Below are positions 36,510-45,051 of a stretch of 64,000 nt of DNA, piece after piece; positions within the stretch are counted from its first letter, which is position 1; every line of letters begins with the position of its first letter. The translations under genes and the position numbers were made by a program. The notes below the pieces were generated by a model that ran no database searches, had not been told where the DNA came from, and was given only the letters and a program-made list of their open reading frames with translations. Source of the stretch: Rhodopseudomonas sp. P2A-2r (GTDB taxonomy: Bacteria; Pseudomonadota; Alphaproteobacteria; Rhizobiales; Xanthobacteraceae); contig NZ_CP110389.1 of the NCBI RefSeq assembly GCF_026015985.1, positions 2,884,001 to 2,948,000 on the forward strand. The letters are read 5' to 3'.

Positions 36510-37016
36510 ATGCGCAAGCTGCTTTTTGAAAGCCTGTTTCGCCGGCCGTTCACCGAAAAGGCGCCGTCTGGAGACGATGAAGCGCAGGCCCAACTGGCAA
36601 GGGCTGTGGGCATTGCCGCGCGAAAGCGTCTCGGAAAGAGCCTCTCTATACGAGAAGTCGATGCCGGCTCCTGCAATGGGTGCGAACTTGAAATTCATGC
36701 GTTGAACAACGCATACTATGATGTGGAGCGCTTCGGATTCCGGTTCGTAGCGTCGCCACGTCATGCCGATCTGATGTTGGTAACCGGACCGGTGACGAAG
36801 AATATGCGCCAGGCGTTAGAGCTTACTTACCATGCAATTCCCAATCCGAAATGGGTCGTCTCCGTAGGCGATTGCGGCCGAGATGGCGGCTGCTTTGCTG
36901 GAAGCTATGCTGTGGTCGGAGGTGTTTCGCAAGTAATTCCTGTCGATCTTCATATTCCCGGTTGTCCTCCGCCGCCGATCAAGATTTTACGGGGCCTGCT
37001 TGCATTGTTCGATTGA
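36510..37016 (+). CDS. hyfI: HyfI/HycG-like small subunit (NuoB family)
   Basis: 168 residues, 13 bp after the large subunit. All four ligands of the proximal [4Fe-4S] cluster are present: Cys55 and Cys58 (GSCNGCELEIHAL), Cys122 (VGDCGRDGGC) and Cys152 (PGCPPPP). The fold is that of NuoB. It would pass electrons next to the large subunit and the NuoH-like membrane subunit. Last gene of the complex. No ferredoxin-like subunits (HyfA/HyfH), formate dehydrogenase or hyp maturation genes follow. Confidence 0.9.
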   Translation: MRKLLFESLFRRPFTEKAPSGDDEAQAQLARAVGIAARKRLGKSLSIREVDAGSCNGCELEIHALNNAYYDVERFGFRFVASPRHADLMLVTGPVTKNMRQALELTYHAIPNPKWVVSVGDCGRDGGCFAGSYAVVGGVSQVIPVDLHIPGCPPPPIKILRGLLALFD

Positions 37017-37251
37017 AGGCACGATTCGGACTATCTCGATCCGTTATTCGCAAGGGCCGAAAGGCGTTTCTCACATCGTAGGTGAAGCGCTTAACCTTGC
37101 CCTGAATTCTATCGCGATGTTCTCGATATCGACTTTGACCACAAAGTCTTCTCTCGTAATGGCACGATCTATAAATAGCGAGTATGATTTGCGGCGCTAG
37201 GGATTGGCCCATTCTTTTCGATGGGTAGACGTTCGGTCAGGCGATAGCGCC

Positions 37252-37437
37252 ATGATATCAAAAGATAACGACGCGAATGAATCGTTCGGAAGTATTGTAA
37301 TTCGAAGCGCGTTTTCAGCCGTGCTCACTTTCATCGTGGGGGCGATCTTGTACGCAATTTTTGGCCCATCCGCCGTCGGCGCGATATTGTTCGCGGTGGC
37401 CTGTGGCGTCATTTCGATCGCTTCAGCCTACATTTGA
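37252..37437 (+). CDS. Small two-helix membrane protein
   Basis: 61 residues: polar N-terminus (MISKDNDANESFG), then two hydrophobic helices (FSAVLTFIVGAILYAIFG and AILFAVACGVISIASAYI) with a short turn. It lies 235 bp after the last complex subunit, on the same strand, but the gap is AT-rich and gene-free, so membership in the operon is uncertain. No family recognised. Confidence 0.45.
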   Translation: MISKDNDANESFGSIVIRSAFSAVLTFIVGAILYAIFGPSAVGAILFAVACGVISIASAYI

Positions 37438-37673
37438 TCTCGCATAGGTTTCTGTCGATCGGCGTTTCGTAGAGGAAGTTGGGCGACTTTTCGCGGATCG
37501 GGCTCTTGAGAAAAATCGTCAGAGCCTTGCGCCCAACGCCTGTTTGAGACCGCCGTGCAGTCTGAGCTGCAGGCGCTCCTCGACATCCAAAGCCGCAGCT
37601 TCTTGTAGTTGATGAGGGCGCCTGCGATGCGCCACATCTGGACCGGCGGCGATAGCCAAAGCGGCGCTGGTCG

Positions 37674-37681
37674 GATGCTCG
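37674..37681 (+). repeat. Target-site duplication, left of IS66
   Basis: GATGCTCG immediately outside the left inverted repeat; an identical copy lies at 40847-40854. Confidence 0.85.
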
Positions 37682-37740
37682 GTATCCCTCCGCCGTGGGC
37701 CGCCTTGCGAGATGTATGGGGACGGTGAAGACATAGGCGT

Positions 37741-38181
37741 ATGACTAGTCATACGCCTATTCCGAAGATTTCCCGTCTCGACGTCGTTGCGACGGGGGCG
37801 CGGCGGCGCTGGACGCTTGAGGAGAAGCAACGGGTCGTTGCGGAGAGCTATGCCGGCCCGCGGCTGGTGTCGGCGACAGCGCGTCGGAACGGCTTGTCTG
37901 CGAGCCAGCTGTTCACATGGCGGCGGTTGGCCCGGGATGGCCGACTGGCGGAAGCGGATGAGATGACGACTTTTGCATCGGCGATCATCGGCGACAATGG
38001 TGCGTCGCCCATGCCGGAACGACTTGATGCCATGCGACGGAGTGAGCTACCTCAGCCATGCGGGGGTGCGACGCCGGGAGGGATTGAGATCGTGCTAGTG
38101 CGCGGGCATCGGGTGATTGTCGACCATGGCGTCGATGTGACGGTGCTGGCGCGGGTTCTGGCGTTGCTGGAACGGCCATGA
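37741..38181 (+). CDS. tnpA: IS66 TnpA accessory protein
   Basis: 146 residues. The helix-turn-helix of the transposase_8 type is seen in RRRWTLEEKQRVVAESYAGP and GLSASQLFTWRRLARDG. The C-terminal part (IEIVLVRGHRVIVDHGVDV) is the usual small beta domain of IS66 Orf1. It is needed together with TnpB for transposition. Its stop overlaps the tnpB start (ATGA). Confidence 0.88.
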   Translation: MTSHTPIPKISRLDVVATGARRRWTLEEKQRVVAESYAGPRLVSATARRNGLSASQLFTWRRLARDGRLAEADEMTTFASAIIGDNGASPMPERLDAMRRSELPQPCGGATPGGIEIVLVRGHRVIVDHGVDVTVLARVLALLERP

Positions 38182-38525
38182 TCCCGATGCCGGGCAATGT
38201 GCGGGTGTGGCTGGCGACCGGGCACACCGACATGCGGAAGGGCTTTGCCAGCCTGTCGCTTCAGGTGCAGGAGGTGCTGCGGCGGGATCCGCTGAGCGGG
38301 CACCTGTTTTGCTTCCGCGGTCGCAGCGGCAATCTTTTGAAGGTGATCTGGCATGACGGCCAGGGCGCATGCCTGTTCACGAAGCGGTTGGAGCGCGGGC
38401 GTTTCCTCTGGCCAAGCCAGGCCGACGGTGCGGTGACGATCTCGCCCGCCCAGCTCAGTTATCTTCTGTCTGGAATTGACTGGCGCCATCCGCAGGAAAC
38501 CTGGCGTCCGACCTCGGTCGGCTGA
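38178..38525 (+). CDS. tnpB: IS66 TnpB accessory protein
   Basis: 115 residues; ATGA overlap with tnpA. Typical IS66 Orf2 blocks are VWLATGHTDMRKGFASLSLQ, HLFCFRGRSGNLLKVIWHDG and GACLFTKRLERGRFLWP, ending with LSYLLSGIDWRHP. Function is unknown at the biochemical level but conserved in IS66 elements. Confidence 0.9.
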   Translation: MIPMPGNVRVWLATGHTDMRKGFASLSLQVQEVLRRDPLSGHLFCFRGRSGNLLKVIWHDGQGACLFTKRLERGRFLWPSQADGAVTISPAQLSYLLSGIDWRHPQETWRPTSVG

Positions 38526-38568
38526 AATTGGGCTTGCAGATGGCGGCGGATGTGATTCCATCATTGCC

Positions 38569-40228
38569 ATGAAAGACGCTTATGAACCGCTTCCATCGGA
38601 TCTTGCCGCTGCCCATGCGATGATCATCGCGGAGCGCGCTGCGCGTCTTGAAGCTGAGAGCAATGCTGCGATCGCCAAGGCCGAGGCGGCCAATGCGCAG
38701 GCGGATCTTTCCAGCAGCGAAGCCCTGATCGCCCATCTCGAACTGGCAATCGAGAAGCTGCGCCGCGAGCTTTACGGCAGCCGTTCGGAGCGCAAGGCGC
38801 GGCTGCTTGAGCAGATGGAATTGCAGCTGGAAGATCTCGAGGCTGCGGCGACCGAGGATGAACTGGCGGCTGAACAGGCGGCCGCCCGGGCGCAAACGAT
38901 CCAATCATTCCAACGCAAGCGGCCGTCGCGCAAACCCTTCCCTGATCATCTGCCGCGCGAGCGTGTGGTGATCGCCGCACCGCAGAGCTGTCCGTGCTGT
39001 GGGTCCTTGAGGCTGTCGAAATTGGGCGAGGACGTCACCGAGACGCTGGAAGTGATCCCGCGGCAATGGAAGGTGATCCAGACAGTGCGGGAGAGGTTCT
39101 CGTGCCGAAACTGCGAGATCATCACGCAACCGCTGCGCCGTTCCATGTGACGCCACGCGGCTTCGCCGGGCCGAATTTGCTGGCGATGATCCTGTTCGAG
39201 AAGTTCGGTCAGCATCAGCCGTTGAACCGGCAGAGCGAGCGCTACCGGCGCGAGGGCATTGACCTCGGGGTCTCGACGCTGGCCGACCAGGTTGGTACCT
39301 GCACGATGGTGCTGCAGCCCCTGCATGCGCTGATCGAGGCCCATGTCCTTGCAGCCGAACGTCTACATGGCGACGACACCACTGTGCCGATCCTGGCGAA
39401 AGGTAAGACGGTCACCGGCCATATCTGGACCTATGTCCGCGACGATCGTCCGTTTGGCAGTTGCGCGCCGCCGGCGGCGCTTTATTACGCATCACGGGAT
39501 CGAAGGCATGAACACCCCTCGGGCATCTTCAAGGCTTCGCCGGCATTCTGCAGGCTGACGCCTATGGCGGGTATAACGGACTTTACGAGCCGTCTCGTTC
39601 GCCGGGACCGATCACGTCGGCGCTATGCTGGAGCCATGCAAGATGTCAGTTCTTCGAACTGGCCGATATCGCTGCCAATGCCCGTCGCGGCAAGAACGCG
39701 CCGGCGATCTCGCCGATTGCGCTGGAGGCGGTCAAGCGCATCGACGCGCTGTTCGACATCGAGCGCGGCCTCAATGGCCTGAGCGCCGATGAATGCCTGC
39801 GGGTGCGCCGGCAACAGAGTGCGCCGCTGCTGGCTGCTCTGGAAGCATGGCTGCGCGACGAGCGGTCTCGCCTGTCACGATCGGCCTCTGTCGCCAAGCC
39901 GATCGACTACATGCTCAAGCGTTGGGGCCGGTTCGCTCACTTCGTCGACGATGGCCGGATCTGTCTGACAAATAATGCGGCTGAGAGGGCGCTTCGTGGA
40001 TTTGCACTGGGGCGCAAGTCGTGGCTGTTTGCCGGCTCGGAACGCGGTGCCGACCGAGCGGCGGCCATGGCCACGCTGATCATGACGGCGAAGCTCAACG
40101 ACGTCGATCCGCAGGCCTGGCTTGCCGACGTTCTGGCCCGCATCAACGACCACAGCAGCGCTGATCTCGCCGCGCTGCTACCGTGGCACTGGGCGGCGGC
40201 CCGCGAGCGTCGTACAATGGCGGCATGA
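38569..40228 (+). pseudogene. tnpC: IS66 TnpC transposase with two frameshifts
   Basis: Three frames give one TnpC of about 550 residues. The first (from ATG 38569) has the leucine-rich coiled coil and the zinc-finger-like CPCCGSLRLSKLGED, ending at QPLRRSM near 39150. The second continues at about 39135 with PFHVTPRGFAGPNLLAMILF and HGDDTTVPILAKGKT (first catalytic D). The third from about 39530 has DAYGGYNGLYEPSRSPG (second D) and LTNNAAERALRGFALGRKSW (catalytic E), to the stop at 40228. The two breaks disable the transposase unless they are sequence errors. Confidence 0.85.
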
Positions 40229-40821
40229 CCGCCGATACCATCGCCCGTCTCAAGATCACGCTCGACGATGTCGAGCCCGCGGTGCTGCGCCGTGTCGAGG
40301 TTCCGTTCGACATTCGGCTGGACCGCCTGCATCTGATAGTGCAGGCAGCGATGGGTTGGACCAACAGCCATCTCTATGAAATCCGCGCCGGCGGCGCTGG
40401 CTGGGGACAGCCCGATCCAGATTGGCCCGACGGCCCGCTCGACGCCCGCAAGGCGCGGCTCGACGATATTATCGAAGACACCGGAACCAGAACCCTGCGC
40501 TATCTCTATGACTTCGGCGATGGTTGGGACCACACCATCAAGATCGAGCGGCTGATCGATCCGGAATTTGGCATCCGCTATCCGCGCCTCCTGGAGGCCG
40601 TTGGGCGCTGCCCTCCGGAAGATGTGGGTGGTCCAATCGGCTACGCCGAAGCCCTCGAGGCCATCAGCGATCCGAAGCACGAGCGCCATGAAGAGTGCAA
40701 GGAATGGATGCCGGAAAACTTTGATCCGTCCGTCGTCAATCCCGAGTGGCTGGCGGACGAACTTATGATTCTCGCCAAGCGCTGGTCCCGGACGACTGCC
40801 AAGCGCCCAAAAGCAACATAG
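40225..40821 (+). CDS. Plasmid pRiA4b ORF-3 family protein, IS66 passenger
   Basis: 198 residues; its ATG overlaps the tnpC stop (ATGA). The family pattern is clear: RLKITLDDVEPAVLRRVEVP, FDIRLDRLHLIVQAAMGW, LRYLYDFGDGWDHTIKIERL and CPPEDVGGPIGYAEALEAI. Proteins of this family occur on IS66-type and Agrobacterium plasmid elements as passengers. Their role is unknown. The gene is intact and lies wholly inside the IS66 element, so it moves with it. Confidence 0.85.
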   Translation: MTADTIARLKITLDDVEPAVLRRVEVPFDIRLDRLHLIVQAAMGWTNSHLYEIRAGGAGWGQPDPDWPDGPLDARKARLDDIIEDTGTRTLRYLYDFGDGWDHTIKIERLIDPEFGIRYPRLLEAVGRCPPEDVGGPIGYAEALEAISDPKHERHEECKEWMPENFDPSVVNPEWLADELMILAKRWSRTTAKRPKAT

Positions 40822-40846
40822 CCTGCGGTCTTCGGCGGATGGTTAC

Positions 40847-40854
40847 GATGCTCG
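40847..40854 (+). repeat. Target-site duplication, right of IS66
   Basis: GATGCTCG directly after the right end of the element, identical to 37674-37681. Confidence 0.85.
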
Positions 40855-41164
40855 CGCGACGCAGCTGGGTTCGGAGTGGTGTTCGGCGCTCCGAACGATG
40901 GCGCCATCGTCGCGGTTGACGTGTTGACGATCAGCCGGATGCAGACGAAACGGCTGGCGACATGCCCGACGGCGGCAATGGGGGCTGACGTTGCTCTGCC
41001 TGGGGCATCGGGCATTGTCTGGAAGATCAGTATCGCCAGCGCGTTAACAAAGCCAGTCGTCGCTGAGCGTGACACAAATTTCATGAGGGGGCCGAGCCTC
41101 AGGGTCGCGGCGGCGATCTGGATGAAACCCATATGAACAGTTGATGCGAACAGATATTGCAGGC
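40855..41164 (-). pseudogene. SulP-family anion transporter remnant
   Basis: Minus-strand frame LQYLFASTVHMGFIQIAAAT then LRLGPLMKFVSRSATTGFVN and ALAILIFQ. This is the conserved helix pair of SulP sulfate/bicarbonate transporters (QYLFA..GxIQ, RLGxLxxFVPRSVMxGFVNA). After PDAPG the sequence degenerates, and no other part of the transporter is present. About 50 of 500 residues are recognisable. Confidence 0.6.
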
Positions 41165-41570
41165 CGTTGTCTCACACCCAATGTTATCTTCAGTATCGCG
41201 GCGGACGCAGTCGGTGCCGAGATCGACCTGAAAAGCGGGGAGAGATTTCTGCTATTTCATGAGGGGGTCCGGGGATAGGCGCCTGATCGAGCGCCCCACA
41301 AATCGGCTCCAGCGGAGCCTCGATGTTGACCTCGCCGCAGTGCGAAATCCCGTCTTTCCGGTGCGTCGCAGCGTGTACTTTTGATAATCGGACACTGGAA
41401 TGTCGACGGCAGATGGGATATATTAAACGTGAATAGAAACATATCAAGCATTATTTAGACTGTAAGAGGCATGACATGTGCCGTTTTGGGGGGTATAATT
41501 TGTGGGCGGTCTATGCCGTCGGCATGTCGTTTGACGGTTTCTGGAACTCTTTGTTTCGGGCATCTGCTCT
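41165..41570. other. Gene-free stretch
   Basis: About 400 bp without a supportable gene. The last 150 bp are AT-richer (ATATATTAAACGTGAATAG) and may contain the promoter of the following small membrane protein. Confidence 0.35.
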
Positions 41571-42068
41571 TTGAAAACTGCATCGCATTTGCCGTTGGTC
41601 CGCGCGGGTATCTCCGGAGCAATTATGCAAGGCGTGGCGATATCGCTTTCGACACCTTTCGTCATTGCACTCATCCAACCCGGGTTTGATCGGAACGACC
41701 TCTCTTTTGATGTCGTTCATCTACTTAAGCTGACGTACCTGTTGCTCGCCGTGGGGGTAGCCCTTACAAAAAACCGGTTTGTGGAATCTACGGCCGCTGC
41801 TATCGCTACCGCATCCCGAAAAATGAACCGTTCGGAGCCGGCGGCTGCGGCCAGCACACTGCTCCTCTGCCTCTGGATCTGCACGGTTGGACTGGCTGCA
41901 ATGACAATTGCTACTTCGCCAACGGCGGTCCCTGTAGACTTGTGGCAGTTGGGTCCTTTCGGAACCGGACAGGTACTGTGGTCCGCCACTACCAGCATCG
42001 GTGTCGCGGCTTTCGGGGCCAATGCCCAGGCAGCGAACCAGGCGCAGGACAAAGCCAGCCGCGGGTGA
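41571..42068 (+). CDS. Small multi-span membrane protein
   Basis: 165 residues with four hydrophobic segments (GISGAIMQGVAISLSTPFVI, LLKLTYLLLAVGVAL, TLLLCLWICTVGLAAMTIA and LWSATTSIGVAAFGA) separated by polar loops. No known family or motif. The ATG at 41571 has no strong ribosome site. First of a row of small genes of similar appearance. Confidence 0.45.
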   Translation: MKTASHLPLVRAGISGAIMQGVAISLSTPFVIALIQPGFDRNDLSFDVVHLLKLTYLLLAVGVALTKNRFVESTAAAIATASRKMNRSEPAAAASTLLLCLWICTVGLAAMTIATSPTAVPVDLWQLGPFGTGQVLWSATTSIGVAAFGANAQAANQAQDKASRG

Positions 42069-42148
42069 AGCGAATTCTGGCGGTGTTTGCTGGCTGTTCG
42101 AGGGCTCGCCCGCCAAGTCGGAGAACGAAGGAAGGGGTTGGGACATCC

Positions 42149-42376
42149 ATGCAGGTCATCTACACCAGCGACGTGAGTGAAGCCCGACTCTGCCGAAGGG
42201 CGCAGTATTCGGGAGCGATCACGGCCGTTTCCGTCGGCGACATTGTAGCGACGGGTATCGTCCATTCGGTCATGGAAGAGAAGTCCAGCGAGTCCCAACG
42301 CTGGACCATCAAGATCATTCCCAAGGAAATTCCGAACTTTAAGCCTGCGCTCCCTCGCTGTACCCCAAGCGGCTGA
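42149..42376 (+). CDS. Small soluble protein of unknown function
   Basis: 75 residues from ATG 42149, about 11 bp after GGAAGGGG. The fold looks like a small beta barrel: RRAQYSGAITAVSVGDIVAT then GIVHSVMEEKSSESQRWTIK. No catalytic motif, signal peptide or membrane segment. Similar short beta proteins are scattered in rhizobial genomes. Confidence 0.5.
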   Translation: MQVIYTSDVSEARLCRRAQYSGAITAVSVGDIVATGIVHSVMEEKSSESQRWTIKIIPKEIPNFKPALPRCTPSG

Positions 42377-42479
42377 ATATTGGTCAATTCTTATAGCGAT
42401 CCAATTGGCGCAATTGCTTGCGGCTTCGTCGATCGCCCGGGCGAAACATCAGACCCCCGCTTGAGTTCAGGAGGCTATC

Positions 42480-42689
42480 GTGGACGGCAATATATTTAAC
42501 AGTGCGGGGACGCAGGTCGGCGTGGTTCGGGGCGGGAACGCCTTCAACCTCAAGGGCGAGAAACTCTATCGCATCAAGGGTGCCAACATCTATACACTAA
42601 CGGGGGCGCTCGTCGGCCATTTGGCCGATGCTCGGAGCTCCGAACGGCACCTAGTTAAAGCGACGGACAAACTGTTTTCCGCCGTTTGA
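42480..42689 (+). CDS. Small beta-repeat protein of unknown function
   Basis: 69 residues from GTG 42480, behind an excellent AGGAGG site. Four short repeated strand-turn units are visible: MDGNIFNSAGTQVGVVRGG, NAFNLKGEKLYRIKG and ANIYTLTGALVGHLAD, each with a G-x-x-x-[YF/V] pattern. It resembles four-stranded repeat proteins found widely in this lineage. Function unknown; the strong ribosome site supports real expression. Confidence 0.6.
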   Translation: MDGNIFNSAGTQVGVVRGGNAFNLKGEKLYRIKGANIYTLTGALVGHLADARSSERHLVKATDKLFSAV

Positions 42690-42805
42690 CGAAATCATAA
42701 CGTCGAGGGCTGAACCACGGACGGGGTTCGTGGAGATGCAGGGGCCGGATCACAGCGAGGTTCGACATGCCCGGGATTCGAAATTCTGTGGAACCGTAGC
42801 CAGTG

Positions 42806-42961
42806 TCAATGATCGGCGGCATCGACCAATTTTAGCCATTCCGATGCCATTCCTCGCAAAATTTCCCGGCACTCCATGTCCGTCGCGCGTTTTGCCAGAA
42901 TAACGCAGTACTCAGCGTACCCGACGTATTGCTCGCGCTTTTCGATAGTCATGATTTTCAT
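42806..42961 (-). CDS. Small helical protein of unknown function
   Basis: 51 residues from ATG 42961, directly after AAGGAGCAAGGA. The sequence IEKREQYVGYAEYCVILAKR followed by ECREILRGMASEWLKLVDAA is helical, and many small Bradyrhizobium proteins share this YAEYCxxLA...MAxEWLKLA pattern. A longer upstream frame lacks a ribosome site. Function unknown. Confidence 0.6.
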   Translation of the reverse strand: MKIMTIEKREQYVGYAEYCVILAKRATDMECREILRGMASEWLKLVDAADH

Positions 42962-43062
42962 TCCTTGCTCCTTGCCGCCGTCCGCAATGATGGTGCGGCC
43001 GATCGGGGACGTATTGGCCGCCATTCTTGGCCGAGCGATGGACCGGCAGTTCAATCTCAATA

Positions 43063-43254
43063 TCAAGGTTCCATGGGCGTAAGAGCGACGTGAAGCATGT
43101 CATTGTGGCAGATCGAATTCAGGATTCCGTCGTTGTCCCAACGTATCTTCACCGCGCTCCAACCGTTTTCGACAACTTGGCCGCGATCACTCGCCCGACC
43201 TTGCCAGTACACGTCTTCCCCAACCTTCAGCCGCCTGGATCGATCGCCGCTCAT
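43063..43254 (-). CDS. Small SH3-like/beta protein of unknown function
   Basis: 63 residues: RLKVGEDVYWQGRASDRGQV then VENGWSAVKIRWDNDGILNS, probably a small barrel. It lies about 100 bp before the 51-residue gene on the same strand. No motif beyond the barrel-like pattern. Confidence 0.5.
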   Translation of the reverse strand: MSGDRSRRLKVGEDVYWQGRASDRGQVVENGWSAVKIRWDNDGILNSICHNDMLHVALTPMEP

Positions 43255-43291
43255 TGCAATGCCTCATCTCTTGAACTGAAAGGGGAGGGCG

Positions 43292-43672
43292 CTACGCCAG
43301 CATCATCTCTTGCAGCGCCTGGATCATTTGCAGCGACCGGAATGGCTTGCTGAAAAAGCGGCTATCGGCGGGCATGTCGCTCTCTGCCGCTTCGACGCCT
43401 CCAGACACCAAGATAATCTTGATGCGCGGCCAACGGCGTCGGACGGTTGCGGCGAGTTCCAGGCCATCCATGCTACCCGGCATCTGGATATCGGTAAGCA
43501 GTAGCGCGATGTCTGACCGACTCTCGAGTATGGCCACCGCTTCGTCGGCATTCGCTGCTTCGACGGGGGCGAAGCCGGCGTCGGAGACTATATCGGCCGA
43601 ACACATGCGCAATACTTCATCATCTTCCACCACAAGCACTGTGGCTGCACGGCAATCTCGGAGCAACAGCAT
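43292..43672 (-). CDS. Single-domain response regulator (CheY-like)
   Basis: 126 residues. The receiver domain spans almost the entire protein: acidic pair in VLVVEDDEVLRM, phosphorylation aspartate in LLLTDIQMPGSMDGLELA, conserved Ser in IILVSGG and lysine in FFSKPFRSLQMI. No output domain follows, so it acts through protein contacts, or as a phosphate sink for a histidine kinase that is not in this window. It is followed by a 38-bp gap to small hypothetical genes. No coupling to the ketosynthase operon upstream is evident apart from shared strand. Confidence 0.88.
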   Translation of the reverse strand: MLLLRDCRAATVLVVEDDEVLRMCSADIVSDAGFAPVEAANADEAVAILESRSDIALLLTDIQMPGSMDGLELAATVRRRWPRIKIILVSGGVEAAESDMPADSRFFSKPFRSLQMIQALQEMMLA

Positions 43673-43721
43673 GTCGACCTGGCGCTTTCTCGCATTTACA
43701 TTCGACGCGGCCTTGTTCAGT

Positions 43722-45038
43722 TCAGTTTAGATCCCGTCTCATGATCAGCGACACATTCTGGCCGCCGAAGCCGAATGAATTCGACATGCCTGTCGTAAGC
43801 CGCGCGTCTCGCGCTTTGTTGGGCACGACGTCGAATAGAATTCCGGGGTCGGGGGCATCATAGTTGATGGTGGGCGGGATCCGCTGGTGTTCCAACGTCA
43901 ACAGCGTAAATATCGCCTCGATGATGCCGGCAGCAGAAAGCGTGTGGCCGATCATGGATTTATTGGAGGAAACAGGGATCTTGCGGATACGGTCGCCGAA
44001 CACTGCGGCAGTGCCAAGATATTCCATCTTATCATTTTCAACGGTGCTGGTGCCATGGGCGTTGATATAGTCGATCTGGTCGATGGTCAGGTCCGCGTCG
44101 ATGAGCGCTTTGCGGATGCAATCCGCGATCGGTTTGCCGTCCGGTTTCGGACGGGTACGATGAAATGTGTCCGCCAACTCGCCGCAACCGGCGATCACTC
44201 CCAAAATTCGGGCTCCGCGGGCCCTTGCGGCCTCAAGGCTTTCGAGAACGAGTGCACCCGCACCCTCTGCCATTACGAAGCCTTCGCGGTCTTTCGAGAA
44301 GGGCCTCGATGCACCGCAGGGATCATCGTTATGTGTCGACAGCGCGGACAGCAGGGAAAAACGTACCAGGGCCTCGGCGTTGACCGAGCCGTCAGTGGCT
44401 ATGCACAGCGCGGCATTGGTCTCGCCACACCTGATCGCCTCGACGCCAAGCTGGATTGCCGTCGCCCCGGACGCGCAGGCCGTCGAGACTGAGATGGGCG
44501 ATCCTTTTGTGCCGAACGTCTCGCAGACATGGTCGGCAACCGAACCGAAAAGATAGCGCGCATGGACATGGGCGAAACGACCGCTGGCGCTTGTTCGAAG
44601 CAATATATCGTAGTCTATCGTCCCGGTTTCTCCCGAGGCCAGGGCTATTTCTTCGCGTTGCGGCCATTCAACCTCGACCGGCGCCAATCCGAGGAACAGG
44701 GGGCCCGGGAAGTCTCCTTTTCTTCCAATCGCCGATTCGCCGATCGCCTCTTCGATCGCGATATCGGCTAGGCGTTCGGCCAGGGTTGTCGACGAGAACG
44801 GTTCGACTTTCACGAAGTCGATGCAGCCGGCGATGCGGGTCTTCAGGCCATGTGTGGCAAAGCGCCGGATGGTGCTGATGCCGGACACTCCGGTCGTCAG
44901 CTTGGCCCAATTCTCCGCTTTGCCTTGGCCGAGCGAGGTAACGACGCCCATGCCGGTGACGACGACGATCGGCCGTCCGCCGCTATCGAGGTAAAGGGAA
45001 GTGGCGCGGGGCGCCGCAGGATGTGTGCGCAGGTTCAT
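43722..45038 (-). CDS. Beta-ketoacyl-ACP synthase (FabF-type, catalytic)
   Basis: 438 residues from ATG 45038. The thiolase fold starts IVVVTGMGVVTSLG. Catalytic Cys188 lies in SVSTACASGATAIQLG; the two histidines are in YINAHGTSTVENDK and NKSMIGHTLSAAGIIEA, completing the Cys-His-His triad. It condenses malonyl-ACP with an acyl chain. It is the last gene of an operon with a cysteine-less ketosynthase and an aminopropyltransferase-like gene; the gap to its neighbour is 13 bp. The pairing of catalytic and non-catalytic ketosynthases recalls the KS-alpha/KS-beta pairs of type II polyketide and aryl polyene pathways. No ACP, ketoreductase or cyclase is nearby. Confidence 0.85.
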   Translation of the reverse strand: MNLRTHPAAPRATSLYLDSGGRPIVVVTGMGVVTSLGQGKAENWAKLTTGVSGISTIRRFATHGLKTRIAGCIDFVKVEPFSSTTLAERLADIAIEEAIGESAIGRKGDFPGPLFLGLAPVEVEWPQREEIALASGETGTIDYDILLRTSASGRFAHVHARYLFGSVADHVCETFGTKGSPISVSTACASGATAIQLGVEAIRCGETNAALCIATDGSVNAEALVRFSLLSALSTHNDDPCGASRPFSKDREGFVMAEGAGALVLESLEAARARGARILGVIAGCGELADTFHRTRPKPDGKPIADCIRKALIDADLTIDQIDYINAHGTSTVENDKMEYLGTAAVFGDRIRKIPVSSNKSMIGHTLSAAGIIEAIFTLLTLEHQRIPPTINYDAPDPGILFDVVPNKARDARLTTGMSNSFGFGGQNVSLIMRRDLN

Positions 45039-45051
45039 GATCGATTTTTCT

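Larger units (their letters stand above)
37682..40846 (+). mobile_element. IS66-family insertion sequence
   Basis: 3165 bp bounded by imperfect inverted repeats (GTATCCCTCCGCCG on the left; right end reads CGGCGGATGGTTAC) and by the exact 8-bp duplication GATGCTCG, the size typical of IS66. It carries tnpA, tnpB, a doubly frameshifted tnpC and a passenger gene of the pRiA4b ORF-3 family. The exact flanks mean it inserted recently, although tnpC as read is broken. The host sequence it split lies beside a SulP transporter remnant. Confidence 0.9.

Noticed and set aside
29893..37016. A true H2-evolving formate hydrogenlyase (hydrogenase-4)
   Set aside because: The large subunit lacks the cysteine pairs that bind NiFe, and formate dehydrogenase and maturation genes are absent.
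37438..37673. Minus-strand gene next to IS66 (INYKKLRLWM-like frame)
   Set aside because: Parts look protein-like but need a frame change to join and match no family I know; too weak to list.
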